This document shows positions 34,051-42,821 of a stretch of 64,000 bases of DNA, one piece after another. Position numbers and translations under genes: made by a program. The notes beneath the pieces were generated by a model, which saw nothing but the letters and a program-made list of their open reading frames with translations, did not search any database and was not told where the DNA came from. The stretch's first letter is position 1, and every line of letters starts with the position of its first letter. This DNA comes from Mesorhizobium sp. B2-3-12 (lineage in GTDB: Bacteria > Pseudomonadota > Alphaproteobacteria > Rhizobiales > Rhizobiaceae). The stretch is taken from NCBI RefSeq assembly GCF_006442205.1, contig NZ_VFVR01000006.1, positions 248,001 through 312,000 of the forward strand, read 5' to 3'.

Positions 34051-34847
34051 TGCGGACCATCCACGAGACGATAGGCCTCGGCGGTCGCGGCGTTGAGGGC
34101 GGCCGTCACTTCCTGGCGCTTGCGCTCCATTTCGGCATCGTCGGCGTCCGCCGCCACGAAGATCGGCGCGCCGATGGTCACCGCGGAGCGGCCGAAGGGC
34201 AGGTTGATCGTGGTCTTGTCCCAGCTCTTCTCCAGCACCTTGCGGCGGCTGGTGGCAATGGCGACAGGCAGCAGCGGCCGGCCGGAGAGGCGCGCCAGGA
34301 GAACGATGCCAAGCCCTGCATCGCGCGGCGTACCGTGGGGGATGTCTGCGATCATGGCGACGTTCTTGCCTGCGGTGAGCGACTTTTTGAGGGCGATGAG
34401 CGCCTTGGCGCCGCCCTTATCGAGATGCCTGGCATTGTCGCGCCCACCCGAACCGCGCACCGCCTCGATGCCAAATTTCTCCAGCATCAGCGCGTTGAGC
34501 TCGGCATCGGCGCTGCGCGACACCATGGCGACCAGCGGCTTGCGCTTGGGATAATAGGCTGGCGTCAAAAGGTGCTGGCCATGCCACAGGGCGATGATGC
34601 CGGGCTCGAACTCGGCGTAGCTGCCTCCCGAGAAGCGCGCCGATCCGGCGACCAGGGGGCTGGTCAGGCGCACCAGCCGCACGAACTGCGCGAGCAGGCT
34701 GGCAATGGCGTTCTTGACGAATCGGGACTGCGCGAGCGGTTCGCGAACCCTGCGCCAGAATGCCTTGGTCTTGCGGCTGCCGCCCCTGCTCGTCGGCACG
34801 GCGTCGCTGGCTGGCTCTTTCGCCAGGTCATTCTCCATCGAAGTCAA
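34047..34847 (-). CDS. Lysophospholipid acyltransferase-like protein (DUF374)
   Basis: This 266-residue protein of the DUF374 group is related to LpxL-type acyltransferases. The key motif is LWHGQHLLTP near residue 87, and a second block MIADIPHGTPRDAG follows. In rhizobia this gene is regularly embedded between DUF4170 and waaA and probably acylates lipid A or another envelope lipid, but the acceptor is not established from sequence. It overlaps both neighbours by 4 bp. Confidence 0.87.
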   Translation of the reverse strand: MTSMENDLAKEPASDAVPTSRGGSRKTKAFWRRVREPLAQSRFVKNAIASLLAQFVRLVRLTSPLVAGSARFSGGSYAEFEPGIIALWHGQHLLTPAYYPKRKPLVAMVSRSADAELNALMLEKFGIEAVRGSGGRDNARHLDKGGAKALIALKKSLTAGKNVAMIADIPHGTPRDAGLGIVLLARLSGRPLLPVAIATSRRKVLEKSWDKTTINLPFGRSAVTIGAPIFVAADADDAEMERKRQEVTAALNAATAEAYRLVDGPQ

Positions 34848-35089
34848 CCGGCGACCTTGCTATCGGGGTCCAGCAGACGGTGCAGATGAACGACGAAATA
34901 GCGCATATGGGCATTGTCCACGCTGGCTTGCGCCTTGGCTTTCCACGCCGTGTGCGCGGATTGATAGTCGGGATAGACGCCGACGATGTCGAGCGCGTCG
35001 AGATCGCGGAACTCCGTGCCGCCAAGCTTCTTCAGTTCGCCGCCGAACACCAGATGCAAAAGCTGTTTCTTTCCGTCTTCCGCGGCCAT
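34844..35089 (-). CDS. DUF4170 family protein
   Basis: A small protein of 81 residues without membrane segments: LHLVFGGELKKLGG, then VGVYPDYQSAHTAWKAKAQ and a C-terminal RYFVVHLHRLLDP, which is the DUF4170 pattern. The ATG at 35089 has AAGGA at a good distance; an ATG two codons upstream does not. It is conserved in alphaproteobacterial LPS operons. Role unknown, possibly an accessory factor. Confidence 0.85.
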   Translation of the reverse strand: MAAEDGKKQLLHLVFGGELKKLGGTEFRDLDALDIVGVYPDYQSAHTAWKAKAQASVDNAHMRYFVVHLHRLLDPDSKVAG

Positions 35090-35165
35090 GTCCATCCTTC
35101 ACATATTGTGAGTTTGTGACAGGTCTAGACCAAAGCCGCCGACTTTGGAACCTTTGAAAATGCTT

Positions 35166-35969
35166 TCAGGCATCCAGCCCGGCGATGACATCGACAAGCA
35201 CCGCCAGCAGTTCTCCGCTGCCGGCTGCGAGCGCGCCATGGCGGGTCACCTCGCCGGCATAGAGCGGCGCATGGCCTTGCGGGTCGAGCAATTGGCCGCC
35301 GGCCTCACGCAGGATGAGATCGACGGCGGCAATGTCCCAGTCATGCGCGTTCGGCTTGACGAAGGTGCCGTCGAGCGTGCCGTTGGCGATCATCGCCAGA
35401 CGATAGGCGAGCGAAGGGCTGTACGGCGCTCGCACCAGCCGCTGCTGCCAGCCGGCCGGCATCAGGTCGATCAACTGCTTCAGGCCGGAAATCTCAGGCC
35501 TGTCCCCGAGCTTGCGCACCGCGATGCGTTTGCCGTTGCGGAATGCGCCCTGGCCGGGCAACGCGGAATAGGTCTCGTCCATCGCCGGGCATTCGAGCAC
35601 GCCGGCGAGCGTGCGGCCGTTCTCGACAACGGCCACACTGACGCACCAGGCGCGCTGGCCTTCGAGGAAGCCGCGCGTGCCGTCGATCGGATCGACGACA
35701 AAGGTACGGCGCGCCGAAAGCCGTGCCGGATCGTCGGCGGTCTCTTCCGACAGCCAGCCATAATCCGGCCGTGCCGCAAGCAGCGTCTGGCGCAGATACG
35801 CGTCGGCGGCATGATCGGCTTCGCTGACCGGCGAGGTGCCGCCCTTCATCCAGACCTGCGGATTGTTGCCGAAGTAGCGCATGGCGATAAGACCCGCCTC
35901 GCGGGCGGCGTCGCGCAGCAGCGGCAGGTCCAGAGCCGCGCCCGCGTTGGTCAGGTCATGCTCCGGCAA
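35166..35969 (-). CDS. cysQ: 3'(2'),5'-bisphosphate nucleotidase / inositol monophosphatase family (CysQ-like)
   Basis: This 267-residue Mg-dependent phosphatase has WLSEE at 72-76, DPIDGT at 93-98 and WDIAAVD near 210, the three metal-site motifs of the family. CysQ removes the 3'-phosphate from PAP produced by sulfate assimilation. Inositol monophosphatase activity is the alternative. Its start overlaps the end of the PmbA gene by 14 bp, and the LPS genes follow on the same strand. The symbol is given with moderate certainty. Confidence 0.85.
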   Translation of the reverse strand: MPEHDLTNAGAALDLPLLRDAAREAGLIAMRYFGNNPQVWMKGGTSPVSEADHAADAYLRQTLLAARPDYGWLSEETADDPARLSARRTFVVDPIDGTRGFLEGQRAWCVSVAVVENGRTLAGVLECPAMDETYSALPGQGAFRNGKRIAVRKLGDRPEISGLKQLIDLMPAGWQQRLVRAPYSPSLAYRLAMIANGTLDGTFVKPNAHDWDIAAVDLILREAGGQLLDPQGHAPLYAGEVTRHGALAAGSGELLAVLVDVIAGLDA

Positions 35970-37299
35970 GGGTCATGCCTTCGATCAGGAGCGTCGGGGC
36001 GGCGGTGCCGAAATTGCGGTCGAGGTCATTGCCCGGCACCATGTTGAGGAACATCGTCTTTAGGTTCGAGGCGATGGTGACTTCGGCGACCGAATAGGCA
36101 AGCGCGCCATTTTCGATCCAGAAACCGGAGGCGCCGCGGCTGTACTCGCCGGTGACCATGTCGACGCCCTGGCCAAACACCTCGGTGACATAGAAGCCGG
36201 TCTTGAGCGAGCCGATCAGATCCTGCGGCGAGCGTTCGCCCGCCTCGATGGCAAGGTTTGTCGACGACGGCGAGACGGAGGAGCCGCCGCGCGCGCCGCG
36301 GCCGTTGGTGACGAGCCCGAGTTCCCGGGCCGCCGATGTCGACAGGAACCAGTGGTTGAGTACACCCTTTTCGACCATCAACAGCTTCTCGCCCTCGACG
36401 CCCTCGCCATCGAATGGGCGCGAGGCCTGGCCACGGCGCCGCAGCGGCTCGTCGGTGACGGTGATTGCGGCAGCTGCCACCTGCTTGCCCATCATGTCGC
36501 GCAGGAACGAGGTTTTTCGCGCGACCGACGCGCCGTTGATGGCCCCGGCGAGATGGCCGGCAATGCCGCGCGCCACGCGCGGATCGAACACAACGTCGAC
36601 CGGTCCGGTCGCCGCCTTGCGCGCGCCAAGGCGGCGCACGGCCCGTTCGCCGGCCATGCGGCCGATATCCTGCGGCGCGTCGAGATCGGCGAAATGCTGG
36701 CGCGAGGAGAATTCATAGTCGCGCTCCATGCCGGTACCCTCGCCGGCGATCACGCTGGCCGAGCGCGAAAAGCGCGAGGCGACATAGTGGCCGAGAAAAC
36801 CGTGCGAAGTGGCCAGGACCAGCCCACCCAGCCCGGCACTGGCACTGCTGCCGGCCGAATTGGTCACGCCCTTGACGGCGAGAGCCGCCGCTTCGGCCGC
36901 AAGGGCTGCTTCCTTCAACGCGTCGGCCGAAACCTCGGTCGCATCGAACAGGTCCAGATCGCGCGTCTGCCTGACGAGCAGCGCGGGATCTGCAAGACCC
37001 TGATAGGGATCCTCGGGAGACACCTTGGCCATGGCGACGGCGCGCTCGGCAAGCGCCTTCGGATCGGACGCGGCGGTGGCCGACACGCTGGCCACGCGCT
37101 GGCCGACGAAGACCCGCAGCGAAACGTCATCACCCTCCGAGGCTTCGGTATTTTCGACCTTGCCAAGCCGCACCGAAACGCCGGTCGAGCGGCCGCGCAC
37201 CGCGACGGCGTCCGCGGCATCGGCGCCGGCACGTTTGGCGGCCTCGACGAGGGCCGCGACGCGGTCCGTCAATTTCGCGGCATCGAGCTTGTCGGTCAT
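35956..37299 (-). CDS. pmbA: PmbA/TldD-family metalloprotease (PmbA/TldE subunit)
   Basis: This 447-residue protein has the typical N-terminal phrase VRLGKVENTEASEGDDVSLR and C-terminal blocks GRGARGGSSVSPSSTNL and GYSRGASGFWIENG-like (GEYSRGASGFWIENG). It lacks the HExxxH zinc motif, as expected for the PmbA/TldE partner, which forms a complex with TldD. The complex degrades unfolded peptides and helps mature some modified peptides. tldD is not in the window. It is the first gene of the run into cysQ and the LPS genes. Confidence 0.92.
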   Translation of the reverse strand: MTDKLDAAKLTDRVAALVEAAKRAGADAADAVAVRGRSTGVSVRLGKVENTEASEGDDVSLRVFVGQRVASVSATAASDPKALAERAVAMAKVSPEDPYQGLADPALLVRQTRDLDLFDATEVSADALKEAALAAEAAALAVKGVTNSAGSSASAGLGGLVLATSHGFLGHYVASRFSRSASVIAGEGTGMERDYEFSSRQHFADLDAPQDIGRMAGERAVRRLGARKAATGPVDVVFDPRVARGIAGHLAGAINGASVARKTSFLRDMMGKQVAAAAITVTDEPLRRRGQASRPFDGEGVEGEKLLMVEKGVLNHWFLSTSAARELGLVTNGRGARGGSSVSPSSTNLAIEAGERSPQDLIGSLKTGFYVTEVFGQGVDMVTGEYSRGASGFWIENGALAYSVAEVTIASNLKTMFLNMVPGNDLDRNFGTAAPTLLIEGMTLAGA

Positions 37300-37473
37300 G
37301 CACTTGATCCTGTTTCTTCAGCCTGTTCGCAAGGCGGATGCTGTCGCACCATCTATTGTTCCAGTGCCGCTTGTGCAATGGCAGAAGGGCAATCAGGATG
37401 CCGCGACCCAATCGCCATCGAAGCGGCCGCGAAGAGCGGACGTCGCAGCTGTTGCCTATCTGGAGCCTTCGCC

Positions 37474-37890
37474 ATGACGCCTTTCCATCTTGCCTTTCCG
37501 GTCCGTGATCTCGATGAAACCCGAACTTTCTATGGCGAGGTGCTGGGCTGCGCGATTGGCCGCTCCTCGGCGACCTGGGTGGATTTCGACCTTTATGGCC
37601 ACCAGATGTCGGCGCATCTGCGGCCGCGGGCCGCGCAAGCCGCCAGCGACGGCAAGGTCGACGGCATTTTGGTGCCGATCCCGCATTTCGGCGCCGTGCT
37701 GTTGATGGACGACTGGCAGCGCCTGGCGGCGCGGCTGGAAGCGCGCGACGACATCGACTGGCTGGAGCGGCCGATGGTCCGTTTCAAGGGCGAGCCCGGC
37801 GAACAGGCCACGCTCTTCATTCGCGACCCCTCGGGCAACGCCCTGGAATTCAAGGGTTTTCGTTCACTGGAGCAGGTTTTCGCGCATTGA
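37474..37890 (+). CDS. VOC-family (glyoxalase-like) protein
   Basis: This 138-residue single vicinal-oxygen-chelate protein starts MTPFHLAFPVRDLDETRTFY and ends with IRDPSGNALEFKGF, the two halves of the beta-alpha-beta fold. Candidate metal ligands are His5 and the late Glu in LEFKG. Such proteins include glyoxalases, dioxygenases and resistance proteins, so activity is undefined. The ATG at 37474 gives the exact domain start; the frame stays open upstream through the antisense of pmbA. Confidence 0.88.
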   Translation: MTPFHLAFPVRDLDETRTFYGEVLGCAIGRSSATWVDFDLYGHQMSAHLRPRAAQAASDGKVDGILVPIPHFGAVLLMDDWQRLAARLEARDDIDWLERPMVRFKGEPGEQATLFIRDPSGNALEFKGFRSLEQVFAH

Positions 37891-37917
37891 GGCGATAGAG
37901 GCCGCAGCGACCTGTCC

Positions 37918-38964
37918 TCATGATGTCGCGACCGGCGTCCAGATCACATCCTCGATCTTGTGTGCTCCGGTCGCCAGCATCGCCAGCCGGTCGAACCCAA
38001 GCGCGATGCCGCTGGCTTGCGGCATGACGGCAAGGGCGGCCAGAAAATCCTCGTCGAGCGGATAGCGCTCGCCATAGATCCGCTCCTTCTCGTCCATCTC
38101 GATGATGAAGCGCCGGCGCTGCTCGGCCGCGTCGGTCAGTTCGCCAAAGCCGTTGGCGAGCTCGACACCGCAGCAATAAAGTTCGAAACGTTCGGCGACG
38201 CGCGGATCCCTGGGACTCGGCCGGGCGAGCGCCGCCTCGGCGACCGGATATTCGCACAGGATGGTCGCCCGCCGCTGCCCGAGGAACGGCTCGATCTTTT
38301 CCACCAGCACTCGGCTGAACAAATCCGCCCAGCTGTCGTCAGACGCCGTGCGCAGGCCGGCCTGGATCAAGGCAGCATGAAGCGCGTCCCGGTCGGTGCC
38401 GCCATCGGCGGCGACCGTGGCCAGCAGATCGATGCCGGCATGGCGCGTGAAGGCGTCCGCCACGGTCAACCGCTCCGGTTCGGCGAACGGATCGCAGACG
38501 CGGCCCCGGAAAGAGAAGCGCGTGGCCCCTGCCCTCGTCGCGGCCAGCGCCAGCAGATCGGTGCAATCGCGCATCAGGCTCTCATAGGTCTCGCCCACCC
38601 GGTACCATTCGAGCATGGTGAATTCGGGATGATGCAAGGGACCGCGCTCACGGTTGCGGTAGACGGCGCCCAGGCTGAAAATGCGCCGTTCGCCGGCCGC
38701 AAGCAGTTTCTTGCAGGCGAATTCCGGCGAGGTGTGGAGATAGAGCGGCGAATGGGCGCCATCGGGCCCGATCACTTCGGTGGCGAAAGCCGCCAGATGC
38801 GCCTCGTTGCCGGGCGAAACCTGCAGCGCCGCCGCTTCCACCTCGATGAAGTCGTGGCGGGCGAACCAGTCGCGCAAGGCGGCCGTCAGCTTGTTGCGCA
38901 GCATCAGGCGCGGGCGGCGGTCGGCGTGGACATGCGGCGTCCACCAGGGCGAAGCAGCGGTCAT
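37918..38964 (-). CDS. epmA: Elongation factor P lysine ligase (EpmA/GenX)
   Basis: This 348-residue class II lysyl-tRNA-synthetase-like enzyme lacks the anticodon-binding domain. Class II motifs are visible: YLHTSPEF, YRNRERGPLHHPEFTMLEWY (motif 2) and GIALGFDRLAML (motif 3). It should activate (R)-beta-lysine, or lysine, and attach it to EF-P. It is divergent from efp, with 114 bp between the starts, an arrangement that supports the functional pair. The ATG at 38964 is chosen because the earlier frame at 39039 lacks conservation. Confidence 0.93.
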   Translation of the reverse strand: MTAASPWWTPHVHADRRPRLMLRNKLTAALRDWFARHDFIEVEAAALQVSPGNEAHLAAFATEVIGPDGAHSPLYLHTSPEFACKKLLAAGERRIFSLGAVYRNRERGPLHHPEFTMLEWYRVGETYESLMRDCTDLLALAATRAGATRFSFRGRVCDPFAEPERLTVADAFTRHAGIDLLATVAADGGTDRDALHAALIQAGLRTASDDSWADLFSRVLVEKIEPFLGQRRATILCEYPVAEAALARPSPRDPRVAERFELYCCGVELANGFGELTDAAEQRRRFIIEMDEKERIYGERYPLDEDFLAALAVMPQASGIALGFDRLAMLATGAHKIEDVIWTPVATS

Positions 38965-39078
38965 CAGCGCGCTTCGGTTCGCCGAGGGGGCTGGCGGTTC
39001 GCGCCAAGATGCGCTAGGCCCCCATCCAGCGCCGCGCAAGCCGGCAAACGCCCGTCAACTCTCGCAGGATTTAAAACC

Positions 39079-39648
39079 GTGGTGAAAGTCATCGCCAGTT
39101 CGCTCCGCAAAGGCAATGTCGTCGACAAGGACGGCAAGCTTTATGTGATCCTCTTTGCCGAAAACATCCACCCAGGCAAGGGCACGCCCGTGACGCAGCT
39201 CGACATGCGCCGCATCGGCGACGGGGTGAAGGTGTCGGAACGCTACCGCACCACCGAGCAGGTGGAGCGCGCCTATGTCGAGGAGCGCGAGCACACCTTC
39301 CTCTACGCCGACGGCGAAGGCTATCACTTCATGAACCCGGAAACCTACGACCAGGTGGCGGTGTCGGAAGCCGTGGTCGGCGACGCCGCTCCCTATCTGA
39401 AGGAAGGCATGCCGGTACAGGTGTCGCAGTTCAACGGCATCGCGATCGCCCTGGTGCTGCCGCAGCGCGCCACCTTCGAAGTGGTCGAGACCGAGCCGAC
39501 GACCAAGGGCCAGACGGCGTCGTCCTCCTACAAGCCGGCCGTCCTTTCCAACGGCGTGCGCACCAACGTGCCACCCCACATCGCGCCCGGCACCCGCGTG
39601 GTGGTGATGACGGCCGACGGGTCGTATGTGGAGCGGGCGAAGGACTGA
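39079..39648 (+). CDS. efp: Translation elongation factor P
   Basis: This 189-residue protein with three beta-barrel domains relieves ribosomes stalled at polyproline. It starts with GTG at 39079 (VKVIASSLRKGNVVDKDGK). The loop HPGKGTP places the modifiable Lys at residue 34, as in EF-P species that receive beta-lysine. That agrees with the divergent epmA. AGGA lies 11 nt upstream. EpmB, which makes beta-lysine, is not adjacent. Confidence 0.96.
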   Translation: MVKVIASSLRKGNVVDKDGKLYVILFAENIHPGKGTPVTQLDMRRIGDGVKVSERYRTTEQVERAYVEEREHTFLYADGEGYHFMNPETYDQVAVSEAVVGDAAPYLKEGMPVQVSQFNGIAIALVLPQRATFEVVETEPTTKGQTASSSYKPAVLSNGVRTNVPPHIAPGTRVVVMTADGSYVERAKD

Positions 39649-39994
39649 GGCGGCTCCTGAGGCGTGATCGAGGATCGAACAACGCTCCGAACCTCACCGG
39701 GAACGCATTTTAGCCCGATGCTTCGGCACGGCCCCATAGGCAACCGCACTGGGGCATGCCGCGCCAAAGTCAGTCTTGGGAGCCTACTGCAGCATGTCGC
39801 GGCGAATAGGATCGCTCGACCCGCTGTGAGCTTCCGATTTATGCATGTCGTTGTCCCTGAACCGAGGACACTTCCGGGCGGCATGCGGTAGGCCGGAGAA
39901 ATTCCTCCTCTGGCAAGATTGTCCTCGATAATTTCTTAAGCAGCGTAGCAAAAGGCGCGCACGGTTCGTCCTTTGAGCGAAGAGGGAGAACGCA
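39649..39994. other. Intergenic region with one RIME-like repeat
   Basis: These 346 bp contain the repeat at 39843-39886 and a weaker GCCCC/GGGGC stem near 39731-39756 whose loop is too long for a clear terminator. No small gene is supported. An AT-richer stretch near 39920-39945 may hold the promoter of the next gene, which has a ribosome site (GAGGGAGAA). Confidence 0.5.
39843..39886. repeat. RIME-like palindromic repeat, degenerate copy
   Basis: It begins GCATGTCGTTGTCCC and ends GGGCGGCATGC, so the ends pair with each other, with AACCG and CACTT in the centre. The same layout occurs at 48477-48523 and 51567-51609 in this window. It lies between efp and the next gene. Confidence 0.6.
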
Positions 39995-40537
39995 ATGAGA
40001 AAACTTATCGTCACCGAATTCATCAGCGTCGACGGCGTTGCCGAGGTCGAGAGGCTTCCGGCCGTTGTCTGGAACGATGAAATGAACAGGTTCAAGGAGG
40101 ATGAGCTTGCCGACAGCGGCGCCATGCTTTTGGGACGCACGACCTATGAGATTTTTGCCGGCTCGTGGCCGAGCGAAACCGGAGATTTCGCCGACCGGTT
40201 CAACGCGCTGCCGAAATATGTCGCCTCGACCAGTCTGAAGGCGCTCGATTGGAAACCGGCGGAGTTGCTCAAAGGTCCCTTGCCGGAAGCCGTGAGGGCG
40301 CTGAAGCACGGCAGCGGTGGCAACATCTATGTGCATGGCAGCCTCAGCGTCGCGCGGGAATTGCTGCGCCACGGTCTGGTCGACCGCATCAGGCTGCTCA
40401 GCTACCCCGGCACCGTCGGCCAGGGCAAGCAGCTTTTCCCGCTGGGCGAACAAGTGCCGCTCAAGCTGATTTCAGCCGCCCCCTTCACGAACGGCGTGGT
40501 GGCGATCGAATATGCGCCTCTGGCTGCGAAGCCGTAA
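39995..40537 (+). CDS. RibD C-terminal/dihydrofolate reductase-like protein
   Basis: This 180-residue protein of the RibD C-domain family has the DHFR fold, starting MRKLIVTEFISVDGV, with the NADPH-site pattern MLLGRTTYEIFAG and IYVHGSLSVARELL. These stand-alone proteins are common in bacteria and rarely characterised; a reductase activity is likely. It lies alone after a repeat-bearing gap and ends 18 bp before the convergent patatin gene. Confidence 0.9.
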   Translation: MRKLIVTEFISVDGVAEVERLPAVVWNDEMNRFKEDELADSGAMLLGRTTYEIFAGSWPSETGDFADRFNALPKYVASTSLKALDWKPAELLKGPLPEAVRALKHGSGGNIYVHGSLSVARELLRHGLVDRIRLLSYPGTVGQGKQLFPLGEQVPLKLISAAPFTNGVVAIEYAPLAAKP

Positions 40538-40554
40538 GCTGGTCAGCGCCAGCG

Positions 40555-41424
40555 TTACCCGGCCTTCTTCCGCCGCTTTCCCTTGACGGCGACGCCTTCT
40601 CGCGCCTCCACCGCCCTCTCCACCTGCCGCTTCAGCTCATCCTTGATCTCGGCCGTCTCACTCATCAGGGCGTCGATCTTCATAAAATCGAGCACGCGGT
40701 ATTTCGACACCGCCGGGCGGACCAGTATGTCAGGCTGGCACTGTTTCAACTTGTTGGCGATGATCGACTGCATCATCAATTGCGTGGCGCCGAACATCAG
40801 GTCGACGGAGGTCGGCTGCTTGCGGTCGGCCTCTTCCGGCGCGCCGACGACGTCGACGCCGATGATGATGTCGGCATCGTTCTCGATGAGGTCGAAGGGC
40901 ACGGGGTTGTAGATGCCGCCGTCGATCAGCAGCCTGCCGTCGCGCGTCACCGGGCGGAACACGGCGGGAATGGCGGCCGAAGCGGCAAGGGCCGAGTGCA
41001 GGTCGCCATCGTCGAACACGGCGAGCTTGTGGCCGAAATAGTCGGTCGCCGTCACCTTCAGCGGGATTTTCAGTTCGGCGAAGGTCTCGGGAATGGCCTC
41101 GGGCAGAAACGCCTTGAGGATGCGCTCGACGTTGAACTGGCTGACGCGGATGCCGTTTTGCATGGCTTCGGCGATCGTGCCCGGCCGCGCCCGCCACATG
41201 CGGCTCGCCACCTCGGCGCGGCGGCCGAGGATCGATCGGGCATAGTCGTGGATGTCCTTGCCGCTCATGCCGGCGGCCATGCCGGCGCCCATGATGGCGC
41301 CGATCGACGAGCCGGCTATCGCCACCGGCTTGATGCCGAGCTCGTCCAGCGCCTCGATGACATGGATGTGCGCCAGACCACGCGCGCCGCCGCCGCCGAA
41401 CGCTATGCCGAAGGTCGGGCTCAT
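40555..41424 (-). CDS. Patatin-like phospholipase (RssA-like)
   Basis: This 289-residue serine hydrolase has an oxyanion loop FGGGGARGLAHI near the start, the nucleophile Ser40 in GSSIG, and the catalytic Asp in LIDGGIYNPVP. Together these give the Ser-Asp dyad of patatins. Its ATG overlaps the second M16 gene stop by 4 bp, so it is the third gene of that operon. A Lys/Arg-rich tail ends the protein. The lipid substrate is unknown. Confidence 0.92.
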   Translation of the reverse strand: MSPTFGIAFGGGGARGLAHIHVIEALDELGIKPVAIAGSSIGAIMGAGMAAGMSGKDIHDYARSILGRRAEVASRMWRARPGTIAEAMQNGIRVSQFNVERILKAFLPEAIPETFAELKIPLKVTATDYFGHKLAVFDDGDLHSALAASAAIPAVFRPVTRDGRLLIDGGIYNPVPFDLIENDADIIIGVDVVGAPEEADRKQPTSVDLMFGATQLMMQSIIANKLKQCQPDILVRPAVSKYRVLDFMKIDALMSETAEIKDELKRQVERAVEAREGVAVKGKRRKKAG

Positions 41425-42821
41425 CCCTTGCCGGCTCCCGCCAGTGGGGGGCCGACCACCATGATGGTCGGTTCGGTCGTCAGCAGCTTCTTCGCCGCCG
41501 CCTTGACCTCATCGATCGTCACCGCGTTGATATAGCCGGCCCGGCGCTGCATGTAGTCGATGCCAAGGTCGTCGAGCTGCAGTTCGACCAGCGTCGCGGC
41601 GATCGAACTCGACGAATCCAGATTGCTGATGGCATAGGCGCCGATCAGATATTTCTTGGTCGCCGCCAGTTCGGCCTCGGTCGGCCCGTCCTCGGCCAGC
41701 TGCCTGACGACGTCGCGCACGATGCCGAGCGTCTCGGCCGCGCGATCCGAGCGCGTCCCGGTGGTGACGATCAGGGCGTTGGCATGGTCCTGGTTGACCA
41801 GCGAGGAATTGACGCTGTAGGCGAGACCGCGCTTTTCACGCACCTCCTCGAACAGGCGCGAGGTGAACGTTCCGCCGCCGAGGATCTCGTTCATCAGCAC
41901 GGCCGGGAAGAAATCCGCCGCCTTGCGCTTCACGCCTGGCCAGGCGAGTTGCAGCGAGGTTTGCGGCAGGTCGTAATTGACCTCGATGTGCTGCGCCAGC
42001 TTGGGCTCGATATCGGCAACGGGGCTGAGCGCCTGGTTTTGCGGCAGGTCGCCGAACACCATGTCGAGCTTCTTGCCAAGCGTCTCGGGGTCGATGGCGC
42101 CGACCACCGCGATATGCAGGCCACCGCGCGCGAAGACAGCCTTGTGCAGGGCCTTGAGATCGGCCTGCGAGATGGCGGCGATGCTTTGCCTGGTGCCCTG
42201 GTCCGAACGCGAATAAGGGTGGTCGCCATAGACGGCGCGCGCCCACCGGTTCTGCGCCACCGTGTCGGGGTCGTTCTCGTTGGCGATGATGCCCGACAGG
42301 ACCTGGGCACGGATGCGGTCGATAGGCTCCTGGTCGAAGCGCGGCTCGTTGACCGCCAGACGCAACAGGTCGAACGCCTCGTCGCGCTGTTCGGCCAGCA
42401 TGCGCATGGAACCGTAGATGCCATCGCGGGTCTCATCGAAGCTCATCTCGGCGCCGGCATCGTCGAGCCTGATCTGGAAGGCTTCCGAATCGAGAGGACC
42501 GGCACCCTCGTCGAAGAGACCGGTCATCAGATTGGCGAGACCTTCCTTGCCGGGAGGGTCCTGCGTCGAACCGCCGCCGAAGACGAAACGGACGGCGACG
42601 ATCGGCACGGAATAGTCCTCCACCAACCAGGCCGTGACGCCCTTCGGCGAGGTAACGGACTGGATCTCCATGGCGCGGGCGGCAAGCGCCGGCAGAACCA
42701 GGAATAGGATGGAGAGGAAGAGGGTTGCGACTGTGGTGGCCACGCGCGGTCTGCCCTTCTCCCCTTGTGGAAGAAGGGAAGACGCCGTCACCGCCTCGCG
42801 CATATGTATCGCGTGCATCAT
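41421..42821 (-). CDS. M16-family peptidase-like subunit without zinc motif
   Basis: About 466 residues with two M16 domains. Where an active M16 peptidase has HxxEH, this protein has GLANLMTGLFDEGA, so it cannot bind zinc in the usual way. It retains the family region FTSRLFEEVREKRGLAYSV. It is exported (SILFLVLPALAARA). It likely pairs with the active partner encoded just upstream, whose stop overlaps this ATG by one base. The first 26 codons include a palindromic repeat (42754-42778). A GTG at 42743, with a repeat-derived GGGGAGAAGGG as ribosome site, could be the true start. Confidence 0.88.
   Translation of the reverse strand: MMHAIHMREAVTASSLLPQGEKGRPRVATTVATLFLSILFLVLPALAARAMEIQSVTSPKGVTAWLVEDYSVPIVAVRFVFGGGSTQDPPGKEGLANLMTGLFDEGAGPLDSEAFQIRLDDAGAEMSFDETRDGIYGSMRMLAEQRDEAFDLLRLAVNEPRFDQEPIDRIRAQVLSGIIANENDPDTVAQNRWARAVYGDHPYSRSDQGTRQSIAAISQADLKALHKAVFARGGLHIAVVGAIDPETLGKKLDMVFGDLPQNQALSPVADIEPKLAQHIEVNYDLPQTSLQLAWPGVKRKAADFFPAVLMNEILGGGTFTSRLFEEVREKRGLAYSVNSSLVNQDHANALIVTTGTRSDRAAETLGIVRDVVRQLAEDGPTEAELAATKKYLIGAYAISNLDSSSSIAATLVELQLDDLGIDYMQRRAGYINAVTIDEVKAAAKKLLTTEPTIMVVGPPLAGAGKG
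42754..42778. repeat. Short palindromic repeat in the 5' end of the second M16 gene
   Basis: CCCTTCT and AGAAGGG arms (42754-42760 and 42772-42778) flank a centre with further pairing. The sequence has the look of the small C/G-rich dispersed palindromes of rhizobia. In the gene's frame it encodes LLPQGEKGR, a peptide unlike a signal sequence. Confidence 0.5.

Noticed and set aside
39731..39756. GCCCC/GGGGC stem after efp as intrinsic terminator
   Set aside because: The loop is about 16 nt and no T run follows.
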